Source of the DNA: JACRCT01 sp036504155
GTDB taxonomy: Bacteria > Myxococcota > Myxococcia > Myxococcales > UBA5297
DNA length: 64,000 nucleotides
NCBI GenBank assembly: GCA_036504155.1
Contig: DASXVQ010000235.1
Span: 3,605 to 67,604 of the forward strand
Reading direction: 5' to 3'
Shown in pieces: positions 34,201-42,736 of this stretch. Every line of letters starts with the position of its first letter. Within the stretch, counting starts at the first letter, position 1. The notes under the pieces are model-generated. The model was not told the DNA's origin. It did no database searches and was given only the letters and a program-made list of their open reading frames with translations. The translations under genes and the position numbers were made by a program.

Positions 34201-35619
34201 ATGCGGCATTCCCTGCTCCCTGCGCTGCTCTCGAGCCTGGCCCTCCTCGCGGCCTGCAGCCAGGAGGTCGCGACGGGCGCTGACGCCGGTTCCGAGGCGA
34301 CCGATGCGGCCGACGAGCCGGGCCTCGATGCCTCGGCGCAGGCGCCCCGGGACGCTGGTGTCTCGAAGCCCGACGCCGCCGTGACACCCCCGGACGCCTC
34401 GGGGCCTCAACAGGTGATCACCGTCTCCTGCGTCGGCCCGATTCTGCCGGTGCGCGCCAACACCCGCGTCGACGTCAACTGCACCGTCGACAACGGCGGC
34501 AAGGCGGTCTCGGCGTCGACGCTGACCGTGTCACCCTCGGCCGGGACCGTGCTGCAGAAGGGCTCGGGCGACCTCCAGATGGCCTTCAGCCTCTCCACCG
34601 GCAGCTATCAGCACCCCGTCGACTTCGCCGACACCACCTACACCCTGACCTACGAGGTCCACGACGCGGCCGAGGCGAACAAGTTCGGCAAGGCCACCGC
34701 CGCCGTGACTGTGCTCGGCAACTACTGGATGGGCGATCTGTTCGAGGCGGGATCCTCGGGGGTGATCGCTTACGCCTCGGACGGCACTCCGATCGGCGGA
34801 GCCATCGGGCCGACGGCCGTGAGCGGCGTCTACGACCTGCGGACGCTGCCGGACGGCAACGTGGTGGTCGCAGCCCGCGGCCAGAAGGCGATCAAGGTCT
34901 TCACGCGCAAGGGCGCGCTCGTCCCCCGGACCTTCCCCGACACCGACCCCTTCACCAGCCAGGGCCTGTGGACGACCACCTACACCGACGCGGGGCCGCA
35001 CCAGATGACCGTCGCGGGCGACGACCTGTGGGTGGCGGGCGCCAGGGAAGGCTCGGTCTGGGGTCTGGCGGTCTTCAACTGGAAGACCGGCGCCTTCCAG
35101 AAGTTCGTCCCCTCGCCGCTGAACAGCAGCGGCGGCGACTTCCAGTTCACCAGCATCGTCGCGCGCCCCGACGGGACGATCCTCGCCTCGTCCTCCGAGC
35201 GCAGGGCCATCTGCCTCTTCGACGCCGCCACCTACGCCGCCAAGGGCGCCACTCCCTGCGCCGCCGTGGGCGACGAGTGGTGTGGCGGCTGGTCCTCGTT
35301 CGTGGTCCTGGCCAGCGGCGCCGTCGTCGGGTCGCAGGGCGGCATCTCGAACAACGCCGGTTGCCCCTTCTCCTTCATCGGCCCCAACCTCGAGATCACC
35401 GGGTCCAAGAAGTCGCCCGAGGCCATCACCGTCTTCGGGATGGTCGAGAGCGGCGCCGAGATCGCCGGGATCGCCGCGAGCGAGATCACGACCGAGGGCT
35501 TCTTCATCCGCGTCGACCCCGCGACCCTCGCCACCCAGTCCGCCGACTGGAGGGTGATCAAGACGGTGGCCGGCTCGGGCCTCCTCAAGCCCTCCGGCCT
35601 GCTGCGGTTGACGCCCTGA
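34201..35619 (+). CDS. Lipoprotein with beta-propeller-like domain
   Basis: A 472-residue lipoprotein with lipobox LLAAC (Cys19). An Asp/Ala/Pro-rich linker (about 20-70) precedes an Ig-like beta domain (about 72-165) and a six- or seven-bladed-looking beta-sheet domain (about 175-470, with repeats such as VYDLRTLPDGNVVVAA and IVARPDGTILAS). The repeat pattern suggests a beta-propeller on the cell surface. Function is unknown. The start is the ATG at 34201; the upstream frame lacks a signal sequence. Its TGA directly abuts the stop of the convergent permease (TGATCA). Confidence 0.78.
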   Translation: MRHSLLPALLSSLALLAACSQEVATGADAGSEATDAADEPGLDASAQAPRDAGVSKPDAAVTPPDASGPQQVITVSCVGPILPVRANTRVDVNCTVDNGGKAVSASTLTVSPSAGTVLQKGSGDLQMAFSLSTGSYQHPVDFADTTYTLTYEVHDAAEANKFGKATAAVTVLGNYWMGDLFEAGSSGVIAYASDGTPIGGAIGPTAVSGVYDLRTLPDGNVVVAARGQKAIKVFTRKGALVPRTFPDTDPFTSQGLWTTTYTDAGPHQMTVAGDDLWVAGAREGSVWGLAVFNWKTGAFQKFVPSPLNSSGGDFQFTSIVARPDGTILASSSERRAICLFDAATYAAKGATPCAAVGDEWCGGWSSFVVLASGAVVGSQGGISNNAGCPFSFIGPNLEITGSKKSPEAITVFGMVESGAEIAGIAASEITTEGFFIRVDPATLATQSADWRVIKTVAGSGLLKPSGLLRLTP

Positions 35620-36765
35620 TCACGCCACGCGCTTGTGGAAGCGCAGCGAGGCCACCGTCAAGAGCGTGAGCCCGAAGCCCGCCAGGACGACGATGCGCGG
35701 CCAGAGCAGGTCGAAGCCCGCCCCGGTGAGCATGTTGGCGCGCAGGATCTCCACGAAGTAGCGCAGCGGGTTGGCGTAGGTCAGGTACTGCAGCCAGATC
35801 GGCATGCTGCGGATGGGAGTCATCGCCCCGGAGAGCAGCATCGCCGGCATGGCGAAGAGGAACCCGCCCAGGAACGACTGCTGCTGCGTGCGGCTCACCG
35901 TCGAGATGAGCAGGCCGACCCCCAGCGTCGAGGTCAGGTAGCACAGCCCGGCGACGGCGATGACCGCCAGGCTGCCGCGCAGCGGGACCGCGAACAGCCA
36001 GGCGCCGATGGTCATGGCGAAGAGGATGTCGAAGATCCCCATCACCACGAAGGGCAGCATCTTCCCGAGCAGCAGCACCGCGGGCCGGACGGGCGTGACC
36101 AGCACCTGCTCCAGCGTGCCCATCTCCCGCTCGCGGGCCAGGCCCATGGCGGTGACGATGGTGGTGACCACGATGAGCAGCATCGCCATCACCCCGGGGA
36201 TCATGAACGGCGGCGTGTCCATCCCGGGGTTGAACCAGATGCGTGAGGTCAGCGTGACGGCGGGCTTCGGCGCGGGCAGGCCGCGGTCGGCCAGCCGCGC
36301 GCGGACCAGCTCCGACCCCGCCTCGGCGAAGTAGCGGGCCACGGTCGCCGCGGCGACGGTGGAGCGGTTGGGGTCGCTGCCGTCGATGATGACCTGCACC
36401 GAGGTCGGCTCGCCGCGCGAGAGGTCGCGGGAGAAGTTCCGGGGGATGACGATGGCCGCCGAGATCTGGCCGGACTGCAGCCCGGCCTCGGCCGCCTCGG
36501 CGCTCTCCGCCTCGCCGGCGCGCTTGAGCGTCCCGTCCGCCATGAGCCGGCGCACGTGCTCGCGGCTCTCGCTGGTCTTGTCCAGGTCGGCGACGACGGT
36601 GGGCAGCCGGTCCACCTTCAGGTCGATGGCGTAGCCGAAGACGATGAGCTGCAGCACCGGCGCCATCATCAGCATGAACATCAGCCGCTTGTCGCGGACG
36701 GTCTGCAGCGTCTCCTTGCGCAGCACGGCGAGGAGCTGGGTGTGGCGGCTGGGGCGGGCTCTCAT
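35620..36765 (-). CDS. ABC-2 type permease (YbhR/YbhS-like), second
   Basis: A 381-residue permease with one N-terminal membrane helix, a periplasmic loop domain (about 45-170) and five more helices (about 175-380). The motif GLAREREMGTLEQVLVTPVRP marks the ABC-2 family. It is the last gene of the HlyD-ATPase-ATPase-permease-permease operon, laid out like E. coli ybhGFSR. Its Shine-Dalgarno (GGGAGG) comes from a palindromic repeat element that fills the gap to the first permease. It probably exports drugs, cations or lipids. Confidence 0.88.
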   Translation of the reverse strand: MRARPSRHTQLLAVLRKETLQTVRDKRLMFMLMMAPVLQLIVFGYAIDLKVDRLPTVVADLDKTSESREHVRRLMADGTLKRAGEAESAEAAEAGLQSGQISAAIVIPRNFSRDLSRGEPTSVQVIIDGSDPNRSTVAAATVARYFAEAGSELVRARLADRGLPAPKPAVTLTSRIWFNPGMDTPPFMIPGVMAMLLIVVTTIVTAMGLAREREMGTLEQVLVTPVRPAVLLLGKMLPFVVMGIFDILFAMTIGAWLFAVPLRGSLAVIAVAGLCYLTSTLGVGLLISTVSRTQQQSFLGGFLFAMPAMLLSGAMTPIRSMPIWLQYLTYANPLRYFVEILRANMLTGAGFDLLWPRIVVLAGFGLTLLTVASLRFHKRVA

Positions 36766-36770
36766 GGGCA

Positions 36771-36980
36771 AACCTCCCCCCGACCCCCTCCAGCGGAGCT
36801 GGAGGGGGAGCCGTGGGTTGCCTTCGGCGATGCGGTAGGAGCTGCTGGCGCCGCCACGTCCCTGCTCGGAGCGTCGCGATTCGAGCAGGAGCGCGGTGGT
36901 GCCGCTAGCTCCGCAGAGGTGGAGTGGGGCAGAGAGGAGCCCCCCCTCCAGCTCCGCTGGAGGGGGATGGGGGGAGGGTT
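36771..36980. repeat. Composite inverted-repeat element between two permease genes
   Basis: Terminal arms AACCTCCCCCC (36771-36781) and GGGGGGAGGGTT (36969-36980). Just inside each are two perfect 11-bp hairpins, CCCCCTCCAGC-GGA-GCTGGAGGGGG (36784-36808) and its reverse-complement copy with loop TCC (36942-36966). The middle has a second, imperfect inverted repeat (GCGCCGCCAC.. / ..GTGGTGCCGC). It looks like a MITE- or REP-type element of about 210 bp. Confidence 0.75.
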
Positions 36981-36982
36981 GT

Positions 36983-38113
36983 TCACGCCAGCCTCCGCGA
37001 GAACTTCTTCGTCGCCACGATCAGCGCGAACACGGCGAAGGCGGCCATGGACGCGAAGTCCGGCCAGAGCGTGTCGAAGCCCGCGCCCTTGAGCATCACC
37101 CCGCGCAGGGTGTGCACCATGTACTTGGCGGGGATGACCGAGGAGAGCACCTGCAGGATCCGCGGCATGTTCTCGATGGGGAACATGAACCCGGACAGGA
37201 GCAGCGAGGGCAACAGCGAGCTGAGCGCGCCGGCCTGGGTGGCCACGAGCTGGTTCTTGGTCACGACCGAGATGAGCAGCCCCTGGCTGAGCATCGACAC
37301 CAGGAAGACCATCCCCGCCCCGAAGAGCAGCGGGACGCTGCCGCGGATGGGCACGTCGAAGACCCAGGTGCCGACGCTGAGCACCAGCAGCAGCGCCAGC
37401 ATGCCGATGACGAGGTACGGCAGCAGCTTGCCCAGGATGATCTCCAGGCGCCCCACCGGAGAGGCGAAGAGCTGCTCCATCGAGCCGCGCTCCCACTCGG
37501 TGGCGATGGTCAACGCGGTCAGGAGCACCGAGACGATGGCCATCAGGTAGGCGGCCAGGCCGGGCACCAGGAAGAGCGCCGACCGGCCCTCGGGGTTGTA
37601 GCGGGTCCACACCTTGACGCTCAGCGGCGGCTTGGCCGAGGTCGAGGCCCCGGTCAGCTTGGCGCCCACGGAGAGCGCCAGCGCGTCGGCCTTGGCCAGC
37701 AGCTGGTTGGCGGTCACGCCGTCGCGGCCGTCCACCGCCAGCTGCAGCTGGATGCCCTCGCCGCGCAGGAGATCGCGGCCCGCGTTCACGGGGATGGTGA
37801 GGAAGCCCATCGCGTGGCCCAGCCGCAGCATCTTCTCGGCTTCGGGCTCGCTCACCGGCTCGCCGGTGCTGGCGATCTCGTTGGAGGCGAAGAAGGTGCG
37901 GGCGATCTCCCGGGAGACGTCGCTGTGGTCGTTGTCCACCAGCGCCACCGGGATGTGGTCGATGTCGAAGGAGACGCCGTAGCCGAAGAGCAGCAGCATC
38001 ACCACCGGCATCCCCAGCGCCAGGTAGAGCGTGCGGATGTCGCGGCGGATGTGGATGGCTTCCTTGCCGGCGAGGGCGCCGACGCGGATGAAGAAGCGGC
38101 CCAGGCGGTTCAT
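36983..38113 (-). CDS. ABC-2 type permease (YbhS/YbhR-like), first
   Basis: A 376-residue permease: an N-terminal membrane helix with LGMPVVMLLLFGYGV, a periplasmic domain (about 50-175), and five helices with TEWERGSMEQLFASPVGRLEI (ABC-2 motif). The start overlaps the stop of the second ATPase (ATGA, 38110-38113). With the second permease it would form the membrane channel of a YbhFSR-type exporter that works with the HlyD protein and the TolC-like channel coded across the promoter region. Confidence 0.88.
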   Translation of the reverse strand: MNRLGRFFIRVGALAGKEAIHIRRDIRTLYLALGMPVVMLLLFGYGVSFDIDHIPVALVDNDHSDVSREIARTFFASNEIASTGEPVSEPEAEKMLRLGHAMGFLTIPVNAGRDLLRGEGIQLQLAVDGRDGVTANQLLAKADALALSVGAKLTGASTSAKPPLSVKVWTRYNPEGRSALFLVPGLAAYLMAIVSVLLTALTIATEWERGSMEQLFASPVGRLEIILGKLLPYLVIGMLALLLVLSVGTWVFDVPIRGSVPLLFGAGMVFLVSMLSQGLLISVVTKNQLVATQAGALSSLLPSLLLSGFMFPIENMPRILQVLSSVIPAKYMVHTLRGVMLKGAGFDTLWPDFASMAAFAVFALIVATKKFSRRLA

Positions 38114-39057
38114 GGCTTGGCTCCTTCCTGCCGGCTCTCGCGCTTGACCACCGCCAGGAAGACGTCCTCCAGCGACGGCTCGGAGGCGTCCACCCGCGAC
38201 AGCGGCGCGCCCGCGCCGTGCGCCAGCTCCGACAGCCGCACGGCGTCCCAGGCCCCGGGCTCGGTGCGCACGTGGAAGCCTGCGCCGAACGGGGTGACGG
38301 CGCGGATGCCCGGCTTGCCCGTGAGCGCCTGGGCGGCGACCTTGGCGTCCGGCCCGCGCACCACGAACAGGCGATCCGGCACGTGCACGCGCTTGAGCGC
38401 CGAGGGGGTGTCCAGCGCCACCAGGCGCCCGTCGACCATCAGGCCGATGCGGGCGCAGTACTCGGCCTCGTCCAGGTAGTGGGTGGTCACGAAGACGGTG
38501 GTCCCGCCCCGCGACAGCTCGCGGATGAGGCGCCAGAAGGCGCGCCGGGCCACCGGGTCGACGCCGGCGGTCGGCTCGTCCAAGAAGACGATCTCCGGCT
38601 GGTGGAGGATGGCGCAGCCCAGGGCCAGGCGCTGGCGGATGCCGCCGGGCAGGGCGCCGGTGACCGCGTCCTGGTGCTCGGCGAGCCCGGTCAGGCCCAG
38701 CACTTCCTTGGAGCGCGCGGCCAGCGCCTTGCCGGACAGGCCGTAGGCGCCGCCGAAGAAGCGCAGGTTCTCGCGCACCGGCAGGTCCAGGTAGAGCGAG
38801 AACTTCTGCGACATGTAGCCGATGGAGGCCTTGACGCCCTCGGGGTCGGCGGCGATGTCGTGGCCGGCCACCGTGGCGCGGCCCGAGGTCGGCTCGAGCA
38901 GGCCGCACAGCATGCGGATGGTGGTCGACTTGCCGGCGCCGTTGGCGCCCAGGTACCCGAAGATCTCGCCCTTCTCGACGTGGAAGGAGACGTCGTCGAC
39001 GGCGGTGAAGCCCCCGAAGCGGCGGACCAGGTTCGAGACCTCGATGGCGCGGTCCAT
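38110..39057 (-). CDS. ABC transporter ATPase (YbhF second half-like)
   Basis: A 315-residue ATPase. Walker A GANGAGKST (about 38-46), signature-like ALPGGIRQRL (Pro and Ile in place of the normal LSGGQ), Walker B IVFLDEPTAG, and the H-loop TTHYLDEAEY are visible. The C-terminal 80 residues form the DUF4162-like domain typical of YbhF and NatA. In E. coli YbhF two ATPase domains are in one chain; here each has its own gene. It follows the first ATPase with 8 bp between and overlaps the permease by 4 bp. Confidence 0.9.
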   Translation of the reverse strand: MDRAIEVSNLVRRFGGFTAVDDVSFHVEKGEIFGYLGANGAGKSTTIRMLCGLLEPTSGRATVAGHDIAADPEGVKASIGYMSQKFSLYLDLPVRENLRFFGGAYGLSGKALAARSKEVLGLTGLAEHQDAVTGALPGGIRQRLALGCAILHQPEIVFLDEPTAGVDPVARRAFWRLIRELSRGGTTVFVTTHYLDEAEYCARIGLMVDGRLVALDTPSALKRVHVPDRLFVVRGPDAKVAAQALTGKPGIRAVTPFGAGFHVRTEPGAWDAVRLSELAHGAGAPLSRVDASEPSLEDVFLAVVKRESRQEGAKP

Positions 39058-39065
39058 GGCGCTCC

Positions 39066-39989
39066 TCACCCTTCCTCTTCTTCGGAGGCGGCGATGCGCG
39101 CCAGGAAGAGGTCCTCGAAGTCCGGGGCGGTCGGGGCCAGGCGCGCGCCGGCCTGCGCCAGGGCCGGGCCCAGGCGCTCGGCCCCGCCGCGCGCGAGGAC
39201 GATCTTGAGGTGGGCGCCCGCCGGGGAGCTGGCCTTGACCTCGGGATTCGAGGCGAGCACCGCCTCGACGGCCGCGCGGTCGCCGCCCTCGACCTCGAAG
39301 GTGTCGTGGTCGAAGCCGGCCAGCAGCGCCTGCGGCTCGCCCTCGACCAGCAGCGCGCCCTTGTGGATGAGCCCGACCCGGTGGCAGCGCTCGGCCTCGT
39401 CCATGTACGGGGTGGAGAGCAGCACCGCCATGCCGCCGGAGACGAACTCGTGCAAGAGGTCCCACAGCTCGCGGCGGCTGACCGGATCCACGCCGTTGGT
39501 CGGCTCGTCGAGCAGCAAGACCTGGGGCTGGTGGAGCAGCGCGCAGGCCAGCGCGAGCTTCTTGTACATGCCGCCGGAGAGCGCGTCGGCGCGGCGGTCG
39601 ACGAACGGCGCGAGCCGGGTGATGTGCAGCAGCCGCTCGGCGCGCTCGCGGTAGACCTTCTCCTTGAGGCAGTAGAGGCGGCCGAAGAAGCGCAGGTTCT
39701 CGCCGACGGAGAGGTCGCGGTAGAGGCTGTACTGCTGGGGCATCAGGCCGAGCGACTCGCGCAGCTCGCTGCCGCCCTTGGAAGAGTCGCGGCCCAGCAC
39801 CCGCGCGGTGCCGCCGTCGAGCGCGATGAGCCCGGCCAGCGCGCGGATGGCGGTGGTCTTGCCGGCGCCGTCCGGCCCGACCAGCCCGTACAGCTCGCCC
39901 GTCTGGACCTCGAACGACAGCCCGCGCAGCGCCTCGACCTTGGCGAAGCGGCGCGCGAGCGATTCGGCCTGGAGGGCGGGGGTGGTCAT
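39066..39989 (-). CDS. ABC transporter ATPase (YbhF first half-like)
   Basis: A 307-residue ATPase. Walker A GPDGAGKTT (about 38-46, Asp in place of the usual Asn), signature LSGGMYKKL, Walker B VLLLDEPTNG, and H-loop STPYMDEAER (Pro in place of His: the catalytic switch His is missing). This suggests a degenerate ATP site in one half, the usual state of an asymmetric heterodimer. It pairs with the next ATPase. It follows the HlyD gene with 92 bp between. Confidence 0.9.
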   Translation of the reverse strand: MTTPALQAESLARRFAKVEALRGLSFEVQTGELYGLVGPDGAGKTTAIRALAGLIALDGGTARVLGRDSSKGGSELRESLGLMPQQYSLYRDLSVGENLRFFGRLYCLKEKVYRERAERLLHITRLAPFVDRRADALSGGMYKKLALACALLHQPQVLLLDEPTNGVDPVSRRELWDLLHEFVSGGMAVLLSTPYMDEAERCHRVGLIHKGALLVEGEPQALLAGFDHDTFEVEGGDRAAVEAVLASNPEVKASSPAGAHLKIVLARGGAERLGPALAQAGARLAPTAPDFEDLFLARIAASEEEEG

Positions 39990-40081
39990 GGGACTCGGTG
40001 CTTTCCGTTCTTGCTTCCTTCAAGAGAGGCCGCGCGAAGTAGTGGCCGGCCTCCGCGCCGGCTTCCCGCTTCAGTCCTCGA

Positions 40082-41122
40082 CTACCGGTTGGTCCCCGGG
40101 ATGGTGACCTGCACCGGCATCCCGGCGCGCAGCTTCAGGTCCGGATTGGCGATGGCCACCTCGACCGGGTAGACGAGCCGGTCGCGGTCGGTGCGGGTCT
40201 GGATGTTGCGGGGCGTGAATTCGGCCTTGAGCGAGACGGTGCGCACCACGCCGCGGAAGGTCTGGTCGGGGTAGGCGTCGGCCTGCACCTGCGCCTCGGC
40301 GCCCGGCTTGACCACGGCGATCTCGGCGTTGGGCAGGTAGAAGGTCGCCTTCACCTCGCGCAGGTCGATGAGCTTGACCAGCACCGCGCCCGGGGAGACC
40401 AGCTCGCCCAGCTCGAAGGGGACCTCCTCGACGACGCCGTCGCGCGGCGCGCGCACCTCGCACTCGGCGAGGAGGATCTTCGCGCGGGCGATGGCGGTCT
40501 CGGCGATGCGGATGCCCGACTCGGCGCCCTCGACGTTGGCCTGGGCGGCGCGGACCCCGCCGCTGGCGGCGTTGGCCTGGATGGCGCTGACCTGGCTGGA
40601 GGCCTGCGCGGCCTCGACCTGGTGCTCGAGGCCCTGGGCGCTGGCGCGGACCTGGTCGCGGTTGGAGAAGGCGACGTCGTTGCCCACCGAGTCCAGCCGC
40701 TCCGCCTGGCGCTTGCTGGCGTCGCGCTGCGCGGCGAGGGCCTCGGCCTGGGCCTTGGTGGCGTTGACCGCCGCGGCGGCGGCCTGCTGCTGGCCGAGCG
40801 CGCTGAAGGCCTGGGCCTGCGCGGCCTTCGACTGCGCCTGCGCGGTGGCCATCCGGCCGACGGCCTCGGCGAGCATCTGCTCGGGCTCGGAGCAGTCCAG
40901 GCGGACCAGGACGTCGCCGGCCTTCACCGCCTCGCCTTCCTTGGCCTTGAGCTCGACGATGCGCGCCGAGAGCTTGGAGGCCAGGCGCACCTCGGTGCCT
41001 TCGATTTCTCCCGAGCCGCCCGAGGGGCCCTTCAGCTGGGCCTCCTGGGCCCGCAGCTTGGCGGTCAGCAGGACCACCAGCAACACCGTCAGCACTGAGA
41101 GCACGCCGGCTATCTTGCGCAT
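40082..41122 (-). CDS. HlyD-family membrane fusion protein (YbhG-like)
   Basis: A 346-residue periplasmic adaptor. An N-terminal signal anchor (about 5-22) is followed by the first half of the lipoyl domain, a long Ala/Gln-rich coiled coil (about 85-215), the second lipoyl half, and the beta-barrel domain (about 240-340, RNIQTRTDRDRLVYPVEV). It bridges an inner-membrane ABC exporter to a TolC channel. It is the first gene of the exporter operon. GAGGAG lies 6 nt before the ATG, and a sigma-54-type promoter sequence precedes it. Confidence 0.9.
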   Translation of the reverse strand: MRKIAGVLSVLTVLLVVLLTAKLRAQEAQLKGPSGGSGEIEGTEVRLASKLSARIVELKAKEGEAVKAGDVLVRLDCSEPEQMLAEAVGRMATAQAQSKAAQAQAFSALGQQQAAAAAVNATKAQAEALAAQRDASKRQAERLDSVGNDVAFSNRDQVRASAQGLEHQVEAAQASSQVSAIQANAASGGVRAAQANVEGAESGIRIAETAIARAKILLAECEVRAPRDGVVEEVPFELGELVSPGAVLVKLIDLREVKATFYLPNAEIAVVKPGAEAQVQADAYPDQTFRGVVRTVSLKAEFTPRNIQTRTDRDRLVYPVEVAIANPDLKLRAGMPVQVTIPGTNR

Positions 41123-41157
41123 CGCTCGCTCCTCGAAGGGATTCGAACGGGGAGCAT

Positions 41158-41173
41158 CGCAAGGCCCGTGCCG
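41158..41173 (-). promoter_or_regulatory. Sigma-54-type promoter for HlyD/ABC operon
   Basis: On the minus strand: CGGCAC-GGGCC-TTGCG with GG (41172-41171) and GC (41160-41159) 10 nt apart, as required for sigma-54. The predicted start near 41147 gives a leader of about 25 nt that includes the SD of the HlyD gene. Confidence 0.6.
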
Positions 41174-41306
41174 TCGATTTCCCGAGGCGCTGCGCAGGGA
41201 TCGGGGCGGCGCGCCTGTAAGGATTTCCGACAGTCCGGTTCGCGGAGCCGAACGGCCCAGGCCAGGACCAGGGCCGATTGCCCTGGAAAACCGGCGTTTG
41301 GCGGGT

Positions 41307-41322
41307 CGGCACCGGCCTTGCT
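41307..41322 (+). promoter_or_regulatory. Sigma-54-type promoter for TolC-like gene
   Basis: CGGCAC-CGGCC-TTGCT: near-perfect to TGGCAC-N5-TTGCW, with GG at 41308-41309 and GC at 41320-41321. The expected start near 41334 leaves a leader of about 17 nt including AGGAGA before the ATG at 41351. Confidence 0.65.
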
Positions 41323-41350
41323 CTTGCGAGCCGGCACAGGAGAAGCCGCC

Positions 41351-42724
41351 ATGACCCGCATCCCCTCGTGCAGCCTCGTCGCGCTCGCGCTCGTCGCGGC
41401 CTTGCCGCTCGATGCCGCGGCGGAGGCCCCGGCCGGCCCGGCGCCCATCCCGCTGGCGGAGGCGCTCCAGCAGCTCGACGCGCAGAGCCTCACGCTGGCG
41501 CAGGCGCGCGGCCGGGCCGAGGAGGCGCAGTCCATGGTCCGCCAGGCGATGGCGGGGTTCCTGCCGACCGCCGCGGTGGGCGTCTCCTACGTGCGCAACA
41601 ACGAGGGCGCCAGGCTCTCGCTGTCACCGGTCCTCGACTCCATCGAAGGCGGGCTCCAGCAGGCCACCGGGCGGCCGATCAAGCTCGACCGCACCAACGT
41701 CCCCGCGGCCCAGGTCATCCAGCCGCTGGAGGCCTTCACCGGATCGGCGAACGTGCGCGTGCCGCTGTTCGCCGCGAACCAGTTCCTGGACTGGAAGGCG
41801 GCCAAGGAGGTGGCGGGGGTCTCCGCAGCGTCGATGGAGACGGTTCGTCTGCAGCTGCGCGCGGCGCTCGTCCAGGCGGCCTGGGGTTCGGGCGCGGCCG
41901 AGGACATCGCCGCGGCCTCGGAGCGCGCGCTGGCCATCGCCCAGGAGCACGAGAGGAGCGCCGCGCGCAATGTGGAGGCGGGCATCGCGACGCCGCTCTC
42001 GCACCTGCAGGCCCAGACCGAGGTCGTGCGCCGCGAGAGCGACGTGGCGCGGACCCGCTCCGAGCGCGAGAGGGCGTGGCTGGCGGTCGGCGTGCTGCTG
42101 GGCCGGGCCGAGCCGGTGCGGGTCGCGCTCCCTGGCGGGCCGGCGTCGATCCCGATGGACCCGGAGGCGCTGATCAAGGACGCGGTCGGCCGGCGCCCCG
42201 AGCTCCGGGCCCAGGACGCGGCGGTCCGCGCGGGCGAGCTGCAGCTCGACTCCGCGCTGTGGCGGCACGCCCCGCAGCTGTCGGCGGGGTTCACCTTCCT
42301 GGCCTCGGACGTCCCCTTCGTCACCGGCGAGCAGATCGCCTGGAAGGCCAGCGTCGACCTGAGCTGGACGCTCTACGACGGCGGCTTCCGCTACGGCAAG
42401 CGCGACCAGGCCCAGGCGCAGATCGCCACCAACAAGGCGGCGCTCGCGGCGCAGAGGATCGAGATCAGCCAGCAGGTGCGCGACGCCACCCGGGACGTCT
42501 CCGTCGCCGAGGAGCGGCTGCGCCTGGCCATCCGGCAGAAGGAGCTGGCGCAGGAGGTGTACGGCAGCGCCAAGCGATCCTTCGAGGCCGGTCTGGCCAG
42601 CTCGCTCGACGTGCTCGACGCCAACGACCGGCTCTACCAGGCCGACGTGGGGCTCGCGGACGCGCGGGCGCGGCTGGGGATGGCGCGGGTTTCGCTGGAG
42701 CGGGCGACCGGGGCGCTGCTGTAG
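41351..42724 (+). CDS. TolC-family outer-membrane channel
   Basis: A 457-residue outer-membrane efflux protein. The signal peptide is about 1-24 (ending in AAA-EA). Two repeats of long helices (about 30-240 and 255-457) show TolC/OEP features, including LYDGGFRYGKRDQAQAQIA and FEAGLASSLDVLDAND near the end. It is divergent from the HlyD/ABC operon, so it is the likely exit channel of that pump. The start ATG at 41351 has AGGAGA upstream and a sigma-54-type promoter. Confidence 0.9.
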   Translation: MTRIPSCSLVALALVAALPLDAAAEAPAGPAPIPLAEALQQLDAQSLTLAQARGRAEEAQSMVRQAMAGFLPTAAVGVSYVRNNEGARLSLSPVLDSIEGGLQQATGRPIKLDRTNVPAAQVIQPLEAFTGSANVRVPLFAANQFLDWKAAKEVAGVSAASMETVRLQLRAALVQAAWGSGAAEDIAAASERALAIAQEHERSAARNVEAGIATPLSHLQAQTEVVRRESDVARTRSERERAWLAVGVLLGRAEPVRVALPGGPASIPMDPEALIKDAVGRRPELRAQDAAVRAGELQLDSALWRHAPQLSAGFTFLASDVPFVTGEQIAWKASVDLSWTLYDGGFRYGKRDQAQAQIATNKAALAAQRIEISQQVRDATRDVSVAEERLRLAIRQKELAQEVYGSAKRSFEAGLASSLDVLDANDRLYQADVGLADARARLGMARVSLERATGALL

Positions 42725-42736
42725 CGCGGGCTGGCT

